A stretch of DNA of 64,000 nucleotides from Steroidobacteraceae bacterium. GTDB lineage: Bacteria > Pseudomonadota > Gammaproteobacteria > Steroidobacterales > Steroidobacteraceae. Each line of letters opens with the position of its first letter. Within the stretch, counting starts at the first letter, position 1. The stretch covers positions 1 through 64,000 of the forward strand of contig JANWJS010000044.1 of NCBI GenBank assembly GCA_025451845.1. The letters are read 5' to 3'. The notes below the pieces were generated by a model that was not told where the DNA came from, made no database searches, and worked only from the letters and a program-made list of their open reading frames with translations. Made by a program: the position numbers and the translations under genes. Below, one piece after another: positions 18,492-26,992 of the stretch.

Positions 18492-19775
18492 CTACGCTTT
18501 CTGTCTCATCCAACGTCGTGCCAGGTGCTCGACGGTGGTCGCTTGCACCAGGATGCTGAAAATCGCGATCACGTAGGTTGCCGTGACAATCAGCTCCTTG
18601 GCAGGTCCTTCCGCGAGTGACAGCGCGAGTGCGATCGGCAACGCTCCGCGCACACCCGCCCAGGTCATCAGCTTCACCGTGTGCGGCTCGAAGCGCTGGA
18701 AGCGGCGCAGCACCGCGATCGGTGCACCGACGCTGATATAACGTGCCATCAGCACGATCGGAAGGGCGGCCACGGCGGGGAGCAGATACGCTCGCACGGT
18801 GCCGGCGAGGGCGGTGAGCTCCAGGCCCACCAGGCCGAAGAGAATGAGATTGAGCAGATCGTCCGCGAGCTCCCAGAACATGAAGAGACGCTCGCGCGTC
18901 AACTCGGACATCGCGTACTCACGGCCGCTGCCGACGACCAGACCCATCACGACAGTCGCGATGGGAGCGGAGACATTGATACTCTCCGCGGCAGCGTAGC
19001 CCCCTGTGGCCATCGCGAGAGTGATCAACGTCTCGACCGGATAGCTGTCCACGCTGCGCAGCAGCAGAATGCCGACGTAGCCGACCCCCAATCCGAAGGC
19101 ACCGCCTCCCAGCACTTGCTGCGCAAACATCTGCGCAACGGCGGACGCTCGCGGCAGAGACGCGATGGGACTCGCCCCATGCAGGGCGGGACTCAATCCG
19201 TGTGCGCCGCCGGCAACACCGAGCAGCACCACGAACGCGACGACACCGGTACCGTCGTTGAAAAGCGCCTCGCCCGTGATCTTCGTGAGAAGTGACGGCG
19301 GAACGCCCGCTTTGCTGAGAAGACCCATCGCGGCGATCGGATCCGTCGGAGAAATGAGTGCTCCGAAGATGAAGCATTCGAGCAGTGTCAACGGCATGCC
19401 GAGGAAGTGCGCTACATAGAAGAACGCGAACCCGATGAGCACCGTAGAGATCACGACGCCCACCGTGGCGAGCACGATCACCAGCCACCGCGCACGGGCG
19501 AGGCCGGCGACATCGACATGGAGGCTGCCGGCGAAGAGCAGCAGGCCGAGCAGGCCGTGAAAGACCAGATCCGGAAAATCGAGGCGGCCCACGGCGAGCT
19601 GACCCCAGGCGCTGACCTGCGGCACGACCTGTCCTACTGCTACGGTCGCCGCCGAGATGAGGAGCGCCACCGCCGTGATCCCGACCGTATCGGGCAGATG
19701 CACGAGCTTGTGGTTCGCGTAGCCGCACAGGGCGACCACCGTGATCACGGCTGAAACGATTGTGAAGAGGGTCAT
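18492..19775 (-). CDS. Na+/H+ antiporter, CPA1 (NhaP-like) family
   Basis: 427-residue polytopic membrane protein with about twelve helices. The start ATG at 19775 is taken from MTLFTIVSAVITVV; the frame extends further upstream, but that part is Arg-rich and non-membrane. CPA1 ion-binding motifs are SPTDPIA (142-148) and GEALFNDGTGVV (168-179). It exchanges cytoplasmic Na+ or K+ for protons. Its promoter would lie in the divergent 136-base gap shared with the ECF sigma gene. Confidence 0.9.
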   Translation of the reverse strand: MTLFTIVSAVITVVALCGYANHKLVHLPDTVGITAVALLISAATVAVGQVVPQVSAWGQLAVGRLDFPDLVFHGLLGLLLFAGSLHVDVAGLARARWLVIVLATVGVVISTVLIGFAFFYVAHFLGMPLTLLECFIFGALISPTDPIAAMGLLSKAGVPPSLLTKITGEALFNDGTGVVAFVVLLGVAGGAHGLSPALHGASPIASLPRASAVAQMFAQQVLGGGAFGLGVGYVGILLLRSVDSYPVETLITLAMATGGYAAAESINVSAPIATVVMGLVVGSGREYAMSELTRERLFMFWELADDLLNLILFGLVGLELTALAGTVRAYLLPAVAALPIVLMARYISVGAPIAVLRRFQRFEPHTVKLMTWAGVRGALPIALALSLAEGPAKELIVTATYVIAIFSILVQATTVEHLARRWMRQKA

Positions 19776-19911
19776 GACCGATGAACGATATCGGTTTCCG
19801 GCTGCTGCCGTCGAGGCGTGTGCCGCCTGGTAGTGACGGCGGACGCGCGGCCGGCGTTGCGCGTACACTACGAGTATAAACCCTTCACGCCCGGAGCGGA
19901 GGCACGCCACA

Positions 19912-20496
19912 GTGGCCGACGAGCGTCGCAAACGGCTGTTGGATCAAATATTGAGCCATCGAGTTGCGCTGCAGAAATTCCTGCGCAGATTCACCGCGGG
20001 CGCGGAGGATATCGAGGACTTGGTGCAGGAAGCATACGTGCGCGTGTGCGCCATGCCGCCCGCACAGGCAGTGGACTCCCCCCGGGCGTTGCTCTTTCGC
20101 ATCGCCCGCAACCTGGCCGTCGACCGGGCCCGCCAGAAAGCGACCCGCGCGACCGACGATGTAGCGGATTTCGAGCCGCTGCACGTCTCTTCTGAAGAGG
20201 CGGAGCCGGATGAGCAGGTCGACCTGCGCCGGCGATACGAGTCGTTCTGTGCCGCCGTGGACAGCCTGCCGCCGCTTTGCCGGCGCGTGTTCGTGCTGCG
20301 CAAGGTGTATCAGCTGTCACATGCCGAGATCGCGCAGATGCTCGGGCTCTCGCACAGCACGATCGAGAAGCACGTCGCCAAAGGGCTGCTGCGCTGCCGG
20401 GACCGGCTGCGCAGTCTCGGATTGCTGGAGGGGTTGGAAGCCGTCGCCGACGAACCTTTGCCGCGGCGGCAGGCCAAGGACGTGGAGTCAAGATGA
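19912..20496 (+). CDS. ECF RNA polymerase sigma factor, FecI-like
   Basis: 194 residues with sigma region 2 (FLRRFTAGAEDIEDLVQEAYVR, about 24-45) and region 4 with its helix-turn-helix (QLSHAEIAQMLGLSHSTIEKH). GTG at 19912 follows a GGAGG site. It overlaps the FecR gene by four bases, and the TonB receptor follows, which is the standard cell-surface signalling order. It should direct transcription of the receptor when the receptor is occupied. Confidence 0.93.
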   Translation: MADERRKRLLDQILSHRVALQKFLRRFTAGAEDIEDLVQEAYVRVCAMPPAQAVDSPRALLFRIARNLAVDRARQKATRATDDVADFEPLHVSSEEAEPDEQVDLRRRYESFCAAVDSLPPLCRRVFVLRKVYQLSHAEIAQMLGLSHSTIEKHVAKGLLRCRDRLRSLGLLEGLEAVADEPLPRRQAKDVESR

Positions 20497-21530
20497 GCGA
20501 CATCGTCAGATTGAAAACACAGACGCAGATCGACAACGAGGCCGCGGTTTGGACCTGGCGACTCGATTCCGGCAGCCTCAGCGCCACGGCGCGCAGCGAG
20601 CTCGAGGCTTGGTTGCGCGCGGACGGCCGGCACCGCCGCGCCTTCGAGGAGCTGAGCCGCACCTGGAGCGCTCTCGACCGCCTGGCGGAGCGGGCGCAGG
20701 GTGATGCGAAAATCGTCCCTCTTGAGCGCCCGCAGCGCCGCCGCGGCTTCTTCATGGCGAAACGGTCCTGGCAGACAGCCGCGGCCGCAGTGCTCGTGCT
20801 CGGCCTCGGGGCGGCCCTCTGGATCGCGGGCCGGCCCGCCACGCAGGTCATGTCGACCGCTGTCGGTCAGCAGCGCCAGGTGAGGCTGACGGATGGCTCG
20901 CAGCTCACGCTCAATACCAACACCCTGGTCGCAATCACGCTCACTGCGACGCGCCGCGACATTTATCTGCGCAGGGGCGAGGCGCACTTTGACGTCGTGC
21001 ACGACGCCTCGAGGCCGTTCTTCGTCCATGCAGGAGATGCGGTAATTCGCGACGTCGGCACGCGATTCGAGGTGCGGCTGAACTCCGCCAGGAACATCGA
21101 CGTGCTCGTCGATGAAGGCCAGGTAGAGGTGCGAGGACCCCGAGCGGCGGCAGGACCGGCGGGTCCGCAGAGGGAGACTGCCGGCGCCGCCGATGGCTGG
21201 GTCCGGGCGCTGAGCGCCGGTGAGCAGCTGCGCATCGCCGGACCGCGCCTCGAGATCAATTCCGTGAGCCCGCGGCAGGTCGCCGATGACCTCGCCTGGC
21301 GTGAAGGCGCGCTGGTCTTCCAGGGCGAGCCGCTCGCCCAGGCGCTCGCGGAAGTCGGACGCTACACCCGCACCCGCATTGTGCTCACGGGGCCCAAGAT
21401 CGCTTCTCTGCCTATCAGCGGACGCTTCAGAACGGATGACGTGCCCGGCTTCTTTCAGGCCCTGCAGGCGGCCCTGCCGGTGCGGGTGAGCCGGCCGGGG
21501 CCGGGACTCGTGTTCATTGCGCCGCGCTAG
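20493..21530 (+). CDS. FecR family anti-sigma regulator
   Basis: 345 residues. The N-terminal DUF4880-type cytoplasmic domain (AAVWTWRLDSGSLSATARSE) binds sigma. One membrane helix follows (about 88-108), then the periplasmic FecR domain (VRLTDGSQLTLNTNT and DVGTRFEVRL) and a C-terminal STN-like segment. ATG at 20493 overlaps the sigma stop. It relays the receptor signal to the adjacent sigma factor. Confidence 0.92.
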   Translation: MSDIVRLKTQTQIDNEAAVWTWRLDSGSLSATARSELEAWLRADGRHRRAFEELSRTWSALDRLAERAQGDAKIVPLERPQRRRGFFMAKRSWQTAAAAVLVLGLGAALWIAGRPATQVMSTAVGQQRQVRLTDGSQLTLNTNTLVAITLTATRRDIYLRRGEAHFDVVHDASRPFFVHAGDAVIRDVGTRFEVRLNSARNIDVLVDEGQVEVRGPRAAAGPAGPQRETAGAADGWVRALSAGEQLRIAGPRLEINSVSPRQVADDLAWREGALVFQGEPLAQALAEVGRYTRTRIVLTGPKIASLPISGRFRTDDVPGFFQALQAALPVRVSRPGPGLVFIAPR

Positions 21531-21639
21531 CGGCGGCTGCCCGTGCTCCACAGCGTGGCTGCTGCCGTTGCGCACGCGCCACAGACTGCCGCAAGGCTGC
21601 GCATTCGGGGGCGGAGTAGCGTATTTTTAGCGCCCACTC

Positions 21640-24561
21640 ATGGGCACCCTGAGCACGGTCTTTCGCGGCTGGCCTGCGGCTGCCCTCCTGCTCGGCACGC
21701 TGGTCCTCGCGCTCGGTCCTGCGGGGGCCCGGGCCGCGGATGTCTCGCACCACTTCGATATTCCGGCTGAGCCCCTCGGCGCGGCGCTGGATGAGTTCGC
21801 GCGTCAGGCCAACGTGACGCTGCTCTCATCATCCACTCTGGTCGCCCATGGGCATACCCGAGGGGTTCACGGTGAGCTTGCTGTACGAGCCGCCCTCGGC
21901 CGGCTCCTCGGCGGCACTGGCCTCAGCTTCCGCCAGGTGAGCCCGTCGGCGATCGCGATCATCGCCCCCTCGAGACCGGAGGCGGTGGCATCGAGCCCCG
22001 GCCCGCCCAGGCAACCCTCACCGAGCGCCCTCACGCCTCCTGCGGGCGGCAGACTCCGCAGGGCATTGCAGCGGCTCGGCGGGGTGCTCAGCGGCGCGGC
22101 TCAGGCACTCGGCGGCAGCAGCAGGGGCCGGGCTGCGCCCGCGGATGCGCAGGGCGCGCCGGGCTACAACAGCTTGCAGGAGGTCGTGGTGACCGGCACT
22201 CCGGAGGTCAGCGGCGTCAGACTCCTCGATGCCAGCTTCCCGGTGAGCTCGGCGAGCCTGCAGCAGATCCAACTTGCGCAACCCTCGAGCGCTGCCGATC
22301 TGCTCAAGATCGTACCCGGCCTATGGGCGGAATCGAGTGGCGGCGAGACGGGCGCCAACATCGAAGTGGCGGGCTTCCCCGGCGGCGGCGATGCACCCTA
22401 CGTCACCTACCAGATCGAAGGCTCCCCGGTGTATCCGGCACCGACGCTGTCGTTCATGGACAACTCATCGCTCCTGCGGCTCGACGATACCATCGCGAGA
22501 ATGGAGGTCGTGCAGGGAGGACCATCGGTGGTGTACTCCAACGGCCAGATCGGAGCCACGACCAACATCATCCTCCGTCACGGCACGCAAACGGCGCATG
22601 GCGACATTGGGCTGACGTTGGGAGACGAAGGCCTTTATCGGCTCGACGGATTCTATGGCGGACCGCTCGCGGCAGGCTGGGTCGCAAGCATCGGCGGCTT
22701 CTATCGTGTATCGAACGGCATCCGCAGCTCGCAATTCCCGGCCGACGACGGCGGCCAGCTCACCGAGACGCTCTTTCATCCGATGGCAAACGGCAGCCTG
22801 CTCTTCTGGGCGCGGCAACTGCACGACAAGAACCTTTTCATCACGGACGTGCCGGTGGCGGTGAGCCCGGATGGCAGGACCGTGTCGGCGTTTCCGGGCT
22901 TCGACCCGCTGACCGGCACGTTCGCAGGCAATGCGACACGCAACATCACGGTCGAGGAGTTCCCATGCAGCGCGCCCGGCTGCACGCCCGGTAAGATCTC
23001 AGCCGATCTGGCGAACGGGCGGGGATCGGACATCCGGATGTTCGGCAGCGATCTCAGTCTGAGGATCGGCTCCTGGACGATGAGCAACCGGCTGGGCTAC
23101 ACCGCCGGCCGCATGCCGACCAACGCGCTCTTCAACAACTTCAATCCTGAGACGCTGGGAAGCTTCATTGCGAACGAGATTACGGCTGCCAATGCGGACC
23201 CGTCGATGATGGCGGCGACGGGAGGTGTGCCGTTTACCCAGGGAAGCGCGGCGTACGTGCGAAGCGGGGCGGCGGCGTCTACCGACACATATGTCGCGTC
23301 GCTGGGTTTCTGGATCGTCGACAAGAAGGTCCGGGCCTTCACCGATGACCTGCGCTTCAGCCGCGCTCTATTCGCGGGTAACACGGCGACGCTCGGGGGC
23401 TACTTCGCCGACTACTCTTCCGAGGACACCTGGTATCTCGGCAACTACGAGCTGATGACCGCAACGACGAATGCAAGGCTCATCAACGTAGCGCTCTACA
23501 CGGCCGCCGGGCCGGCCGGGCCGGTGGGTCTGGTAACGCAGAACGGCATACTGAGCGGGACGTTCTACGCGCTGGTAGACCACTACGATGGCCGCAATGC
23601 CGCGCTTTTCCTCTCCGATCAATGGCGTATCGGCCCTTGGTTGCTCGACGCGGAATATCGGGCCGAAAACGAGCACATTGACGGCGCGGTCGAAGACGAC
23701 TCGATAATCGATCTGGACGCCAACCCGCTCACCCTCTACAACGCCGGCACCAGCGTTGCCAACGGCGTCTGGTCACCCTCGACCTACGGCCATACGCTCG
23801 GCGCGTGGAGCGCGGGCGCCAACTACGAGATCAACCCGCACATGAGCGTCTATGGCCGCATCAACCGCGGCGTGCACTTCCCCGGCTTCGATGACCTGCG
23901 CAGCGGCGCAGCGGCATCGCAACATATCGAGAACTATCAGGTGGGCTACAAGGCGCAGGCGGACTCGCTCTACGCTTCCATCGACGCCTTCCATCGGCTC
24001 TTCGACGGCGTCCCGTACCCGCAGATCCTGGGCAATGGGACGCAGATACTGGCTATCTCCGGTGCGTCCTCCTGGGGCGTGGACTTCCAGGCCGATTGGT
24101 TTCCGCTCGAGCGCTTGAGCCTGGGACTCACAGGCGACTGGCAGCACGCGATCTATACGCATCTAAGCTCGTTCGCGGGTCTCGGCACCGCCGCCTTCGA
24201 CGACGACGGCAACATCCTGCAGCGCCAGCCGCGGCTGCAAGTGAGATTCACGCCGGAATACACGATTCCGCTGCGATGGGGCCAGCTGAAAGTGTTCGCG
24301 ACGGTGAGTCACGTCGACCTGCGCTACTCCGACCCGGAGAACATGCAGGTGCTGCCGGCTTACACGACGCTCGATGCCGGTCTGATCGCGAAGATCGGTG
24401 CGCACCTGGAGGCGCGCATCCAGGGCACCAATCTCACCGACGCGCTGGGCCTGACGGAGGGCAACTCGCGCATCCTGACCTCGGGGATTTCGACGGGCTT
24501 TGAGATGGCCCGGCCGATCTTCGGCCGCGAGATTCAGGGCCAGCTGAAATACTATTTCTGA
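21640..24561 (+). CDS. TonB-dependent receptor with STN signalling domain
   Basis: 973 residues: signal peptide (about 1-33, ending GARAA), STN domain (about 36-112, HHFDIPAEPLGAALDEFARQ), an Ala/Pro/Gly linker, TonB box LQEVVVTGT, plug (ASLQQIQLAQPSSAADLLKI to TTNIILRHGTQ) and a 22-strand barrel ending in the outer-membrane F (QLKYYF). The STN domain marks it as a transducer contacting the FecR encoded upstream. The substrate cannot be read from sequence. No good ribosome site is visible at 21640, so the exact start is uncertain. Confidence 0.92.
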   Translation: MGTLSTVFRGWPAAALLLGTLVLALGPAGARAADVSHHFDIPAEPLGAALDEFARQANVTLLSSSTLVAHGHTRGVHGELAVRAALGRLLGGTGLSFRQVSPSAIAIIAPSRPEAVASSPGPPRQPSPSALTPPAGGRLRRALQRLGGVLSGAAQALGGSSRGRAAPADAQGAPGYNSLQEVVVTGTPEVSGVRLLDASFPVSSASLQQIQLAQPSSAADLLKIVPGLWAESSGGETGANIEVAGFPGGGDAPYVTYQIEGSPVYPAPTLSFMDNSSLLRLDDTIARMEVVQGGPSVVYSNGQIGATTNIILRHGTQTAHGDIGLTLGDEGLYRLDGFYGGPLAAGWVASIGGFYRVSNGIRSSQFPADDGGQLTETLFHPMANGSLLFWARQLHDKNLFITDVPVAVSPDGRTVSAFPGFDPLTGTFAGNATRNITVEEFPCSAPGCTPGKISADLANGRGSDIRMFGSDLSLRIGSWTMSNRLGYTAGRMPTNALFNNFNPETLGSFIANEITAANADPSMMAATGGVPFTQGSAAYVRSGAAASTDTYVASLGFWIVDKKVRAFTDDLRFSRALFAGNTATLGGYFADYSSEDTWYLGNYELMTATTNARLINVALYTAAGPAGPVGLVTQNGILSGTFYALVDHYDGRNAALFLSDQWRIGPWLLDAEYRAENEHIDGAVEDDSIIDLDANPLTLYNAGTSVANGVWSPSTYGHTLGAWSAGANYEINPHMSVYGRINRGVHFPGFDDLRSGAAASQHIENYQVGYKAQADSLYASIDAFHRLFDGVPYPQILGNGTQILAISGASSWGVDFQADWFPLERLSLGLTGDWQHAIYTHLSSFAGLGTAAFDDDGNILQRQPRLQVRFTPEYTIPLRWGQLKVFATVSHVDLRYSDPENMQVLPAYTTLDAGLIAKIGAHLEARIQGTNLTDALGLTEGNSRILTSGISTGFEMARPIFGREIQGQLKYYF

Positions 24562-24589
24562 CGGGCTCAAAGTCGCCGGGTTCGGACCC

Positions 24590-24991
24590 CTACCAGGCGT
24601 TGAAAATGCTGCTGACCAGATCGCTGGCAAGGCCGAAGCCCGCGCCCATGCCCAGACCCGACACCACGTTGCCCATGAATCCGCCGCCCCTGCCCGCATA
24701 GGGCTGTGCGGCCCAGCCGCGCGTCTGATAGGTCGGCTGCGGCAGTGAATTGACGTGCGTCTCCAGCGTATGAATGTATTCCGCCATCTGCTGGATGAGC
24801 ATCAGGGCCGACTGGTTCTGCCGCTGGATGGCGAGGGTGGCCTCCTTGAGGTCGAGTATCAGCTCGCGCGAGAGCATCGGGTCGCTGATCTTCGCCTGCA
24901 GCTTCTCGGCCAGGGCCTTGATGCCCTGTCCCACCTGGTCAGCCTGCTGCTGCAGTTGCACGGCCTGATTCTCGGCGGTCTGGTAGTCCAC
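24590..24991 (-). CDS. Coiled-coil protein with glycine-rich C-terminal motif
   Basis: 133 residues from GTG 24991, which follows a GAGGGGA ribosome site; the open frame further upstream lacks protein-like features. Residues 1-80 are Gln-rich amphipathic helix (QLQQQADQVGQGIKALAEKL), probably a coiled coil. Residues 85-105 are Tyr/Gly/Gln linker. The end, GFMGNVVSGLGMGAGFGLAS, is a small-residue helix like that of the TPR protein at 17627. It may be a DUF2076-like or glycine-zipper protein. It lies downstream of two membrane-protein genes on the same strand. Confidence 0.7.
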   Translation of the reverse strand: MDYQTAENQAVQLQQQADQVGQGIKALAEKLQAKISDPMLSRELILDLKEATLAIQRQNQSALMLIQQMAEYIHTLETHVNSLPQPTYQTRGWAAQPYAGRGGGFMGNVVSGLGMGAGFGLASDLVSSIFNAW

Positions 24992-25064
24992 GATACGGTC
25001 CCCTCGGAGTACTTGAGCTGAGCTCGATGAAGGTTCGACCGGCGAATGGTACCTTTGTTCGGCC

Positions 25065-25226
25065 CTAGATGGCCTGCAGAGCCGCCGCGACGAGGAGGAG
25101 GAGGGCGAGCACCGCGCCTGCGGCACCCGGCGCCACCCGCGACACGCCATAAGCCGCAAGGAGCGCGGCCGCTACCGAAATGACGATGCGCAGATCACCG
25201 AAGATGAGCTGCAGAAGCTTCTTCAT
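25065..25226 (-). CDS. Small 53-residue membrane protein
   Basis: MKKLLQLIFGDLRIVI is followed by two hydrophobic segments (about 12-28 and 33-51), ending LLLLVAAALQAI. The ATG overlaps the stop of the larger membrane protein upstream by four bases (ATGA), a coupling arrangement that suggests the two act together. The proposed start discards a longer, Arg-rich frame. No family recognised. Confidence 0.65.
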   Translation of the reverse strand: MKKLLQLIFGDLRIVISVAAALLAAYGVSRVAPGAAGAVLALLLLVAAALQAI

Positions 25227-25966
25227 GCCCGCGCTCCGGCTGCTGCCGAGCCTGATGCACGCGAGCGCCACGCGATGATCCTGCCGCCCGCCGCGTACGC
25301 GGCGAAGAGCAGCAGCAGAGTGACATCGCCGAGCGGCCACACGGCCTGCTCACCCGCGAGCCCCCCGAGCCCCCAAAAGCTGCCGAAGGAGAGAATCGCG
25401 CAGGCCACCACGTACTTGAGGGTGTTCTCGGGTACGCGCGTCAACGGCGCCCGCAGCGCCAGGCCCGCCACGATCACGGCGGCGAGGGAAGCCGCCGCGC
25501 TGCCCGCGGCTGCCGCGTAGGAGAGCGTATGACCGAGAGCCACCACGAGCAGCCACACCTCGAGCCCTTCGAGCAACACACCCTTGAACGCTACCCCCCA
25601 CGCGGCGCGCCCCTCCGCGCGCTCCAGGTGCTCGCGGGTGTCCGCGAACTCCTTCTCCTCGTCGTGCAGCGCGGTGCGGCCGGAGTAGCGGCGGATGGCC
25701 TTGATGTACCAACGCAGGCCGAAGAGCAGGAGAAAGATGCCGATCGCCGCCCTGATCCGCACGATGTCGGCCTGCGCCGCCTCGAGGCCGGCGCCGGTGA
25801 TCACGATCAGTACCGCGACCACTGCAAGCCCCGCTACCGCAGCACCCGTGGCACGTCGCCAGCCGATGGTAAGCGCCACGGCCAGCACGATGGTGAACGC
25901 CTCCACCCACTCGACCGCGGAGGCGAGAAAAATGGCGCTGGCGCCGCCCCATTGGGCGCCAGTCAT
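25223..25966 (-). CDS. Polytopic membrane protein with two ExxE motifs
   Basis: 247 residues, six or seven hydrophobic segments. ATG 25966 begins MTGAQWGGASAIFLASAVEW; the longer open frame upstream reads through probable non-coding sequence. Two similar halves carry Glu pairs within helices: EWVEAFTIVLA (Glu19, Glu22) and LEGLEVWLLVVALG (Glu133, Glu136). A basic/acidic cytoplasmic loop (about 90-120, HDEEKEFADTREHLERAEGR) separates them. The layout recalls the REGLE repeats of FTR1 iron permeases and the uncharacterised COG4280 family as I remember it. A cation transport role is inference only. It is the first gene of a possible three-gene unit. Confidence 0.8.
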   Translation of the reverse strand: MTGAQWGGASAIFLASAVEWVEAFTIVLAVALTIGWRRATGAAVAGLAVVAVLIVITGAGLEAAQADIVRIRAAIGIFLLLFGLRWYIKAIRRYSGRTALHDEEKEFADTREHLERAEGRAAWGVAFKGVLLEGLEVWLLVVALGHTLSYAAAAGSAAASLAAVIVAGLALRAPLTRVPENTLKYVVACAILSFGSFWGLGGLAGEQAVWPLGDVTLLLLFAAYAAGGRIIAWRSRASGSAAAGARA

Positions 25967-26122
25967 GGGAAAGAAGACTCCATAGCGAACGGGACGGTGC
26001 CACAGCGCAGAGCGGCTGTCGAGTCGTCCCCGGTGTTTGACCGTCCGCTGCGGGGTGCATGCCCGCGGGTCCCGCTCTAGGGCCGCACGAGGACCTCCTG
26101 CTCGGGCCGCGGCGCGGGCCGC

Positions 26123-26338
26123 TGTTATCTTACCGCGGTTGCCAACACCGGCGGCCCGGTGCTCGGTGTCGTGGACTCCGTCACCAACCGCTGGATCGGC
26201 AACTGGCCCACTGGGCTCCATGCCCATCCCGTCGCCGCCGATCCGCCGACCGGAAAACGGTTCGTGCCGCTTGCGGCCGGCGCGGCGGCCGACTGCGTAC
26301 GCGGCTGCGTCGCCGTGTTGGATCCCCGCGGTAAGTGA
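26123..26338 (+). pseudogene. C-terminal remnant of a YVTN beta-propeller protein
   Basis: This plus-strand frame reads CYLTAVANTGGPVLGVVDSV, then TNRWIGNWPTGLHAHPVAAD, PPTGKRFVPLAAGAAADCVR and GCVAVLDPRGK before TGA. It closely follows the last repeats of YVTN-family beta-propeller proteins (the HSVAADP, VFVP and GCxAVF pattern). No start codon, signal peptide or earlier propeller blades are found upstream, where a membrane-protein gene begins on the other strand. It is best read as the decayed 3' end of a lost gene of perhaps 300 or more residues. Confidence 0.65.
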
Positions 26339-26685
26339 CGATCCGTGCGCACCGCTCGGGCTCTCGTTCGCACCGCGCCCTGGCGGCGGAAAAGAACCAT
26401 GAGCTCCCGGACTACGGGTGGCGCAAACTCGCACCACTCGATGCCGACGCCGCTGGCGGTTTCGCGCACCACATAGGCGAGAACCCGCCGGGGGTGCCTG
26501 CGGCCGGAATCTTCGTCCCGCAGAACGACTTCCACGGGCCCGCGGGGCGGGCCGTGGCCCTCGGTGCGCACGAATGCCCCGCTCGAGCTCACGTTCTCCA
26601 GCGAGCCGGCTACGGGCGCTGCGGAGCCGGAGGCCAGCTCCACGGCATGACGCACTGCGACGCGCTCACCCCATCGATGCTCCAT
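26125..26685 (-). CDS. PilZ domain protein
   Basis: 186 residues. ATG 26685 follows a GAGAGG site; an upstream in-frame start adds fourteen residues. Residues 1 to about 100 form a PilZ domain with both cyclic-di-GMP motifs: RWGER (RxxxR, Arg4/Arg8) and NVSSSG (N/DxSxxG). It should therefore bind cyclic-di-GMP. Residues after about 115 are low-complexity Arg/Ser/Thr/Pro and lie antisense to the YVTN remnant, so the tail is probably accidental read-through with no conserved role. Its target is unknown. Confidence 0.85.
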   Translation of the reverse strand: MEHRWGERVAVRHAVELASGSAAPVAGSLENVSSSGAFVRTEGHGPPRGPVEVVLRDEDSGRRHPRRVLAYVVRETASGVGIEWCEFAPPVVRELMVLFRRQGAVRTRARAVRTDRHLPRGSNTATQPRTQSAAAPAASGTNRFPVGGSAATGWAWSPVGQLPIQRLVTESTTPSTGPPVLATAVR

Positions 26686-26737
26686 GACCGCCTCTCTTCC
26701 ACGTACGTGACATACGTGGTGGCCCACAAAGGCTGCG

Positions 26738-26756
26738 TGAGCGCATTATGCGCTCA
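26738..26756. promoter_or_regulatory. Perfect 19-base palindrome upstream of the PilZ gene
   Basis: TGAGCGCA-TTA-TGCGCTCA is an exact 8-3-8 inverted repeat about 55 bases before the PilZ ATG on the minus strand. Without a T run it looks more like an operator than a terminator. A second exact repeat, CTGCGT-GTA-ACGCAG, is at 26786-26800, and a ten-base palindrome CACGTACGTG is at 26700-26709. The bound protein is unknown. The rest of the 26686-26992 gap shows nothing else I can interpret. Confidence 0.5.
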
Positions 26757-26992
26757 TCTTCTCAGCAGGGAAGAGCTATCCAACACTGCGTGTAACGCAG
26801 GAGAAAAATTCTGACGCACGCCCGAAATTGCCAGCAGCCGTATCGCAGGCGAGACAGCACTTCGCGACGTCGCGCCCGCTGACAGCGGTGGCATCGAGAG
26901 CGGGGCCGTTGAAATCAACATTGCTGTTTCACGGCCAGGAGGCCGTCGGGCGGAGGTGGCGGGTGACGCGCCAGTGCTCCGGGCTTGGATTT

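Noticed and set aside
26335-26814. 159-residue plus-strand frame over the PilZ gene
   Set aside because: No ribosome site or motif; antisense to the PilZ domain with its conserved residues.
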